From an uncultured Eubacterium sp. (lineage in GTDB: Bacteria; Bacillota; Clostridia; Lachnospirales; Lachnospiraceae): 64,000 nt of DNA. Shown in pieces: positions 62,515 to 64,000 of the stretch. The notes under the pieces were generated by a model, which was given only the letters and a program-made list of their open reading frames with translations, did not search any database and was not told the DNA's origin. Both the position numbers and the translations under genes were made by a program. Within the stretch, counting starts at the first letter, position 1. The number at the start of each line of letters is the position of its first letter. Where the stretch lies: assembly GCA_900548465.1 (NCBI GenBank), contig URKY01000007.1:12943-76942 (forward strand). The letters are read 5' to 3'.

Positions 62515-63729
62515 ATGTACAAAATTAATGAAAACTACTTAAAGTTACCGGGAAGTTATTTATTCTCAAACATTGGTAAAAAGGTTGCAGCTTATAAGCA
62601 GGCCAATCCTGATAAGGAAGTAATAAGTCTTGGAATAGGTGACGTTACACAGCCTCTTTGTCCGGCTGTTATTGAAGCTATGCACAAAGCAGTTGATGAA
62701 ATGGCTGATGCAGCTACATTTCATGGTTATGCACCTGATTTAGGTTATGAATTCCTCAGAGCAGCAATAAGAGATAATGACTATAAGGCAAGAGGTGTTG
62801 ATATAGCACTTGATGAAATTTTTATAAGCGATGGTGCTAAATCCGATTCAGGAAACATTGGTGATATTTTTGCAGTTGATAACAGAATTGCAGTTTGTGA
62901 CCCTGTATATCCTGTTTACGTCGATACTAATGCCATGGCAGGCAGAACAGGTGATTACATTCCTGAACAGGAAAAATGGAGCAATGTTATTTATATGCCA
63001 TGTACAAAGGCTACAAATTTTGCACCTGAGCTTCCAAAGGAAACACCTGATATTATTTATCTTTGCTTCCCAAATAATCCTACAGGTTCTACAATTACAA
63101 AAGCCCAGTTACAGGAATGGGTAGACTATGCAAATAAAGTAGGTGCTGTAATTATTTATGATGCAGCATATGAAGCATATATTTCAGAAGATGATGTACC
63201 ACACTCAATTTATGAATGTGATGGTGCGAAAACATGTGCAATTGAACTTAGAAGTTTTTCTAAGAATGCCGGATTTACAGGAACAAGACTTGGATTTACC
63301 GTTATTCCAAAAGAACTTGAATCAAACGGAACTAAGTTAAATGCCCTTTGGGCAAGAAGACACGGAACTAAATTTAATGGTGCACCATACATTATTCAGA
63401 GAGCCGGTGAGGCTGTTTATTCAGAAGCAGGTAAGGCACAGACAAAGCAGCAGGTAGCTTATTACATGAATAACGCAAAAGTAATTATGGATGGCTTAAG
63501 AGCTGCCGGATACAATGTCAGCGGTGGCGTGAATGCACCTTATGTATGGCTTGAGACACCTGATGGAATGTCATCATGGGATTTCTTTGACAAGTTATTA
63601 CAGGAGGCTAACATCGTAGGAACTCCGGGGTCAGGATTTGGACCTAGTGGTGAAGGATATTTCCGCCTGACAGCATTTGGAACATATGAAAATACATTAA
63701 AGGCTATTGAGAGAATTAAGAATTTATAA
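62515..63729 (+). CDS. dapL: LL-diaminopimelate aminotransferase
   Basis: PLP enzyme converting tetrahydrodipicolinate to LL-diaminopimelate in one step, 404 aa. N-terminal NENYLKLPGSYLFSNIGKK is diagnostic of DapL; GIGDVTQPLC, CFPNNPTGS, and PLP lysine K250 in RSFSKNAGFTGTRLG. AGAAAGAAGGATTGAAA precedes the ATG, 30 nt after the ANTAR gene. Confidence 0.96.
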   Translation: MYKINENYLKLPGSYLFSNIGKKVAAYKQANPDKEVISLGIGDVTQPLCPAVIEAMHKAVDEMADAATFHGYAPDLGYEFLRAAIRDNDYKARGVDIALDEIFISDGAKSDSGNIGDIFAVDNRIAVCDPVYPVYVDTNAMAGRTGDYIPEQEKWSNVIYMPCTKATNFAPELPKETPDIIYLCFPNNPTGSTITKAQLQEWVDYANKVGAVIIYDAAYEAYISEDDVPHSIYECDGAKTCAIELRSFSKNAGFTGTRLGFTVIPKELESNGTKLNALWARRHGTKFNGAPYIIQRAGEAVYSEAGKAQTKQQVAYYMNNAKVIMDGLRAAGYNVSGGVNAPYVWLETPDGMSSWDFFDKLLQEANIVGTPGSGFGPSGEGYFRLTAFGTYENTLKAIERIKNL

Positions 63730-63780
63730 AAGGCAACAAAATTGAAATAAATGATTGAAAATTGGGTAATCCAAGTTTAG

Positions 63781-63819
63781 AAAACACGATTGTGGAAAAC
63801 TACAATCGTGTTTTCTTTA
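63781..63819 (+). terminator. Terminator after dapL
   Basis: Perfect 13-bp stem AAAACACGATTGT/ACAATCGTGTTTT with 8-nt loop, then CTTT. Confidence 0.88.
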
Positions 63820-63888
63820 ATGTAAGTTTTTCCCACAACTGTAATATTTAAACGCAAATCCGTAGTATATAAGTAAGGAGGTGAAAAA

Positions 63889-64000
63889 GTGGAAGATAAT
63901 ATAATTATAGAAAAGTTATTCCGTCGCTCAGAGGATGCTATTGCAGATGTATCAGAAAAATATGAAGCAAACTGTATAAAAATTGCGGAGCGTATTGTCA
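63889..64000 (+). CDS. ECF-type RNA polymerase sigma factor, 5' end only
   Basis: GTG start at 63889 with AAGGAGGTGAAAAA upstream; 37 codons before the window ends. IEKLFRRSEDAIADVSEKY then IAERIV matches the N-terminal region 2.1 of the sigma-70/ECF proteins common in Lachnospiraceae. Regions 2.2-4 lie outside. Confidence 0.75.
   Translation, partial: MEDNIIIEKLFRRSEDAIADVSEKYEANCIKIAERIV

Noticed and set aside
1..64000. CRISPR arrays, tRNA or rRNA genes, intact insertion sequences
   Set aside because: No regularly spaced short repeats, no cloverleaf or CCA ends, and no transposase frames were seen; the only recombinase is the one between the hsdS genes.

Overview
The window looks like a chromosomal segment of a low-GC, anaerobic Gram-positive bacterium of the Clostridia, most probably Lachnospiraceae. 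The evidence is AT-rich coding DNA with AGGAGG-type ribosome sites, rubrerythrin, DapL lysine synthesis, a type I glutamine synthetase followed by an ANTAR regulator, a T-box leader on aspS, a FeoA-FeoB fusion, cdaA/cdaR, and an ECF sigma factor of the style common in that family. No tRNA, rRNA, CRISPR array or complete insertion sequence was found. || 1-13.2 kb is a defence island. It holds Fic, HsdM, an AbiJ-NTD4-like protein, HsdS-1, a tyrosine recombinase, HsdS-2 and HsdR (a type I restriction system with two specificity genes sharing repeat blocks), then a NERD-domain protein, an AbiF-type HEPN protein followed by a short independently promoted RNA with its own terminator, and a low-molecular-weight tyrosine phosphatase. 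|| 13.2-26.6 kb is mixed: an FAD dehydrogenase, a secreted protein, an SPFH/zinc-ribbon/TPM trio resembling Bacillus ydjI-ydjG-ydjH, rubrerythrin with a MATE exporter, a Gfo/Idh dehydrogenase, an acidic membrane protein, HD and histidine phosphatases, and two decayed genes (a GH43-like fragment and a frameshifted DeoR regulator). || 26.6-32.2 kb is a sulfur/methionine region: tcdA, an Rrf2 regulator, and a metQ - rhodanese/PP-loop - metN - metI operon. That operon is preceded by a 34-codon Met/Cys-rich leader ORF and mutually exclusive RNA hairpins ending in a terminator, which is a textbook attenuator layout. Repeated TAGGAATTA sites sit at both promoters. || 32.2-46.6 kb carries envelope and signalling genes (cdaA, cdaR, galE, an LCP protein, HtrA) and a phosphate regulon (pstSCAB, phoU, a PhoB-like regulator, a Na/Pi cotransporter) with 11-bp-periodic TTWACA-like arrays. 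PstS has its two halves in swapped order. || 46.6-64 kb holds a C39-like peptidase, a patatin, a polysaccharide deacetylase, a broken acyltransferase, a GT-C-like membrane protein with GtrA, an HMA protein with FeoAB, T-box-aspS, a HAD phosphatase, RNase H1, an L,D-transpeptidase, glnA-ANTAR, dapL and the start of a sigma factor. || Three foldback elements of about 250-280 bp lie at gene ends. Two of them share a 138-bp core but have unrelated, locus-specific self-complementary arms. The least explained items are these foldbacks, the AbiF/RNA pair, the met leader attenuator, the permuted PstS and the hsdS/recombinase cassette.
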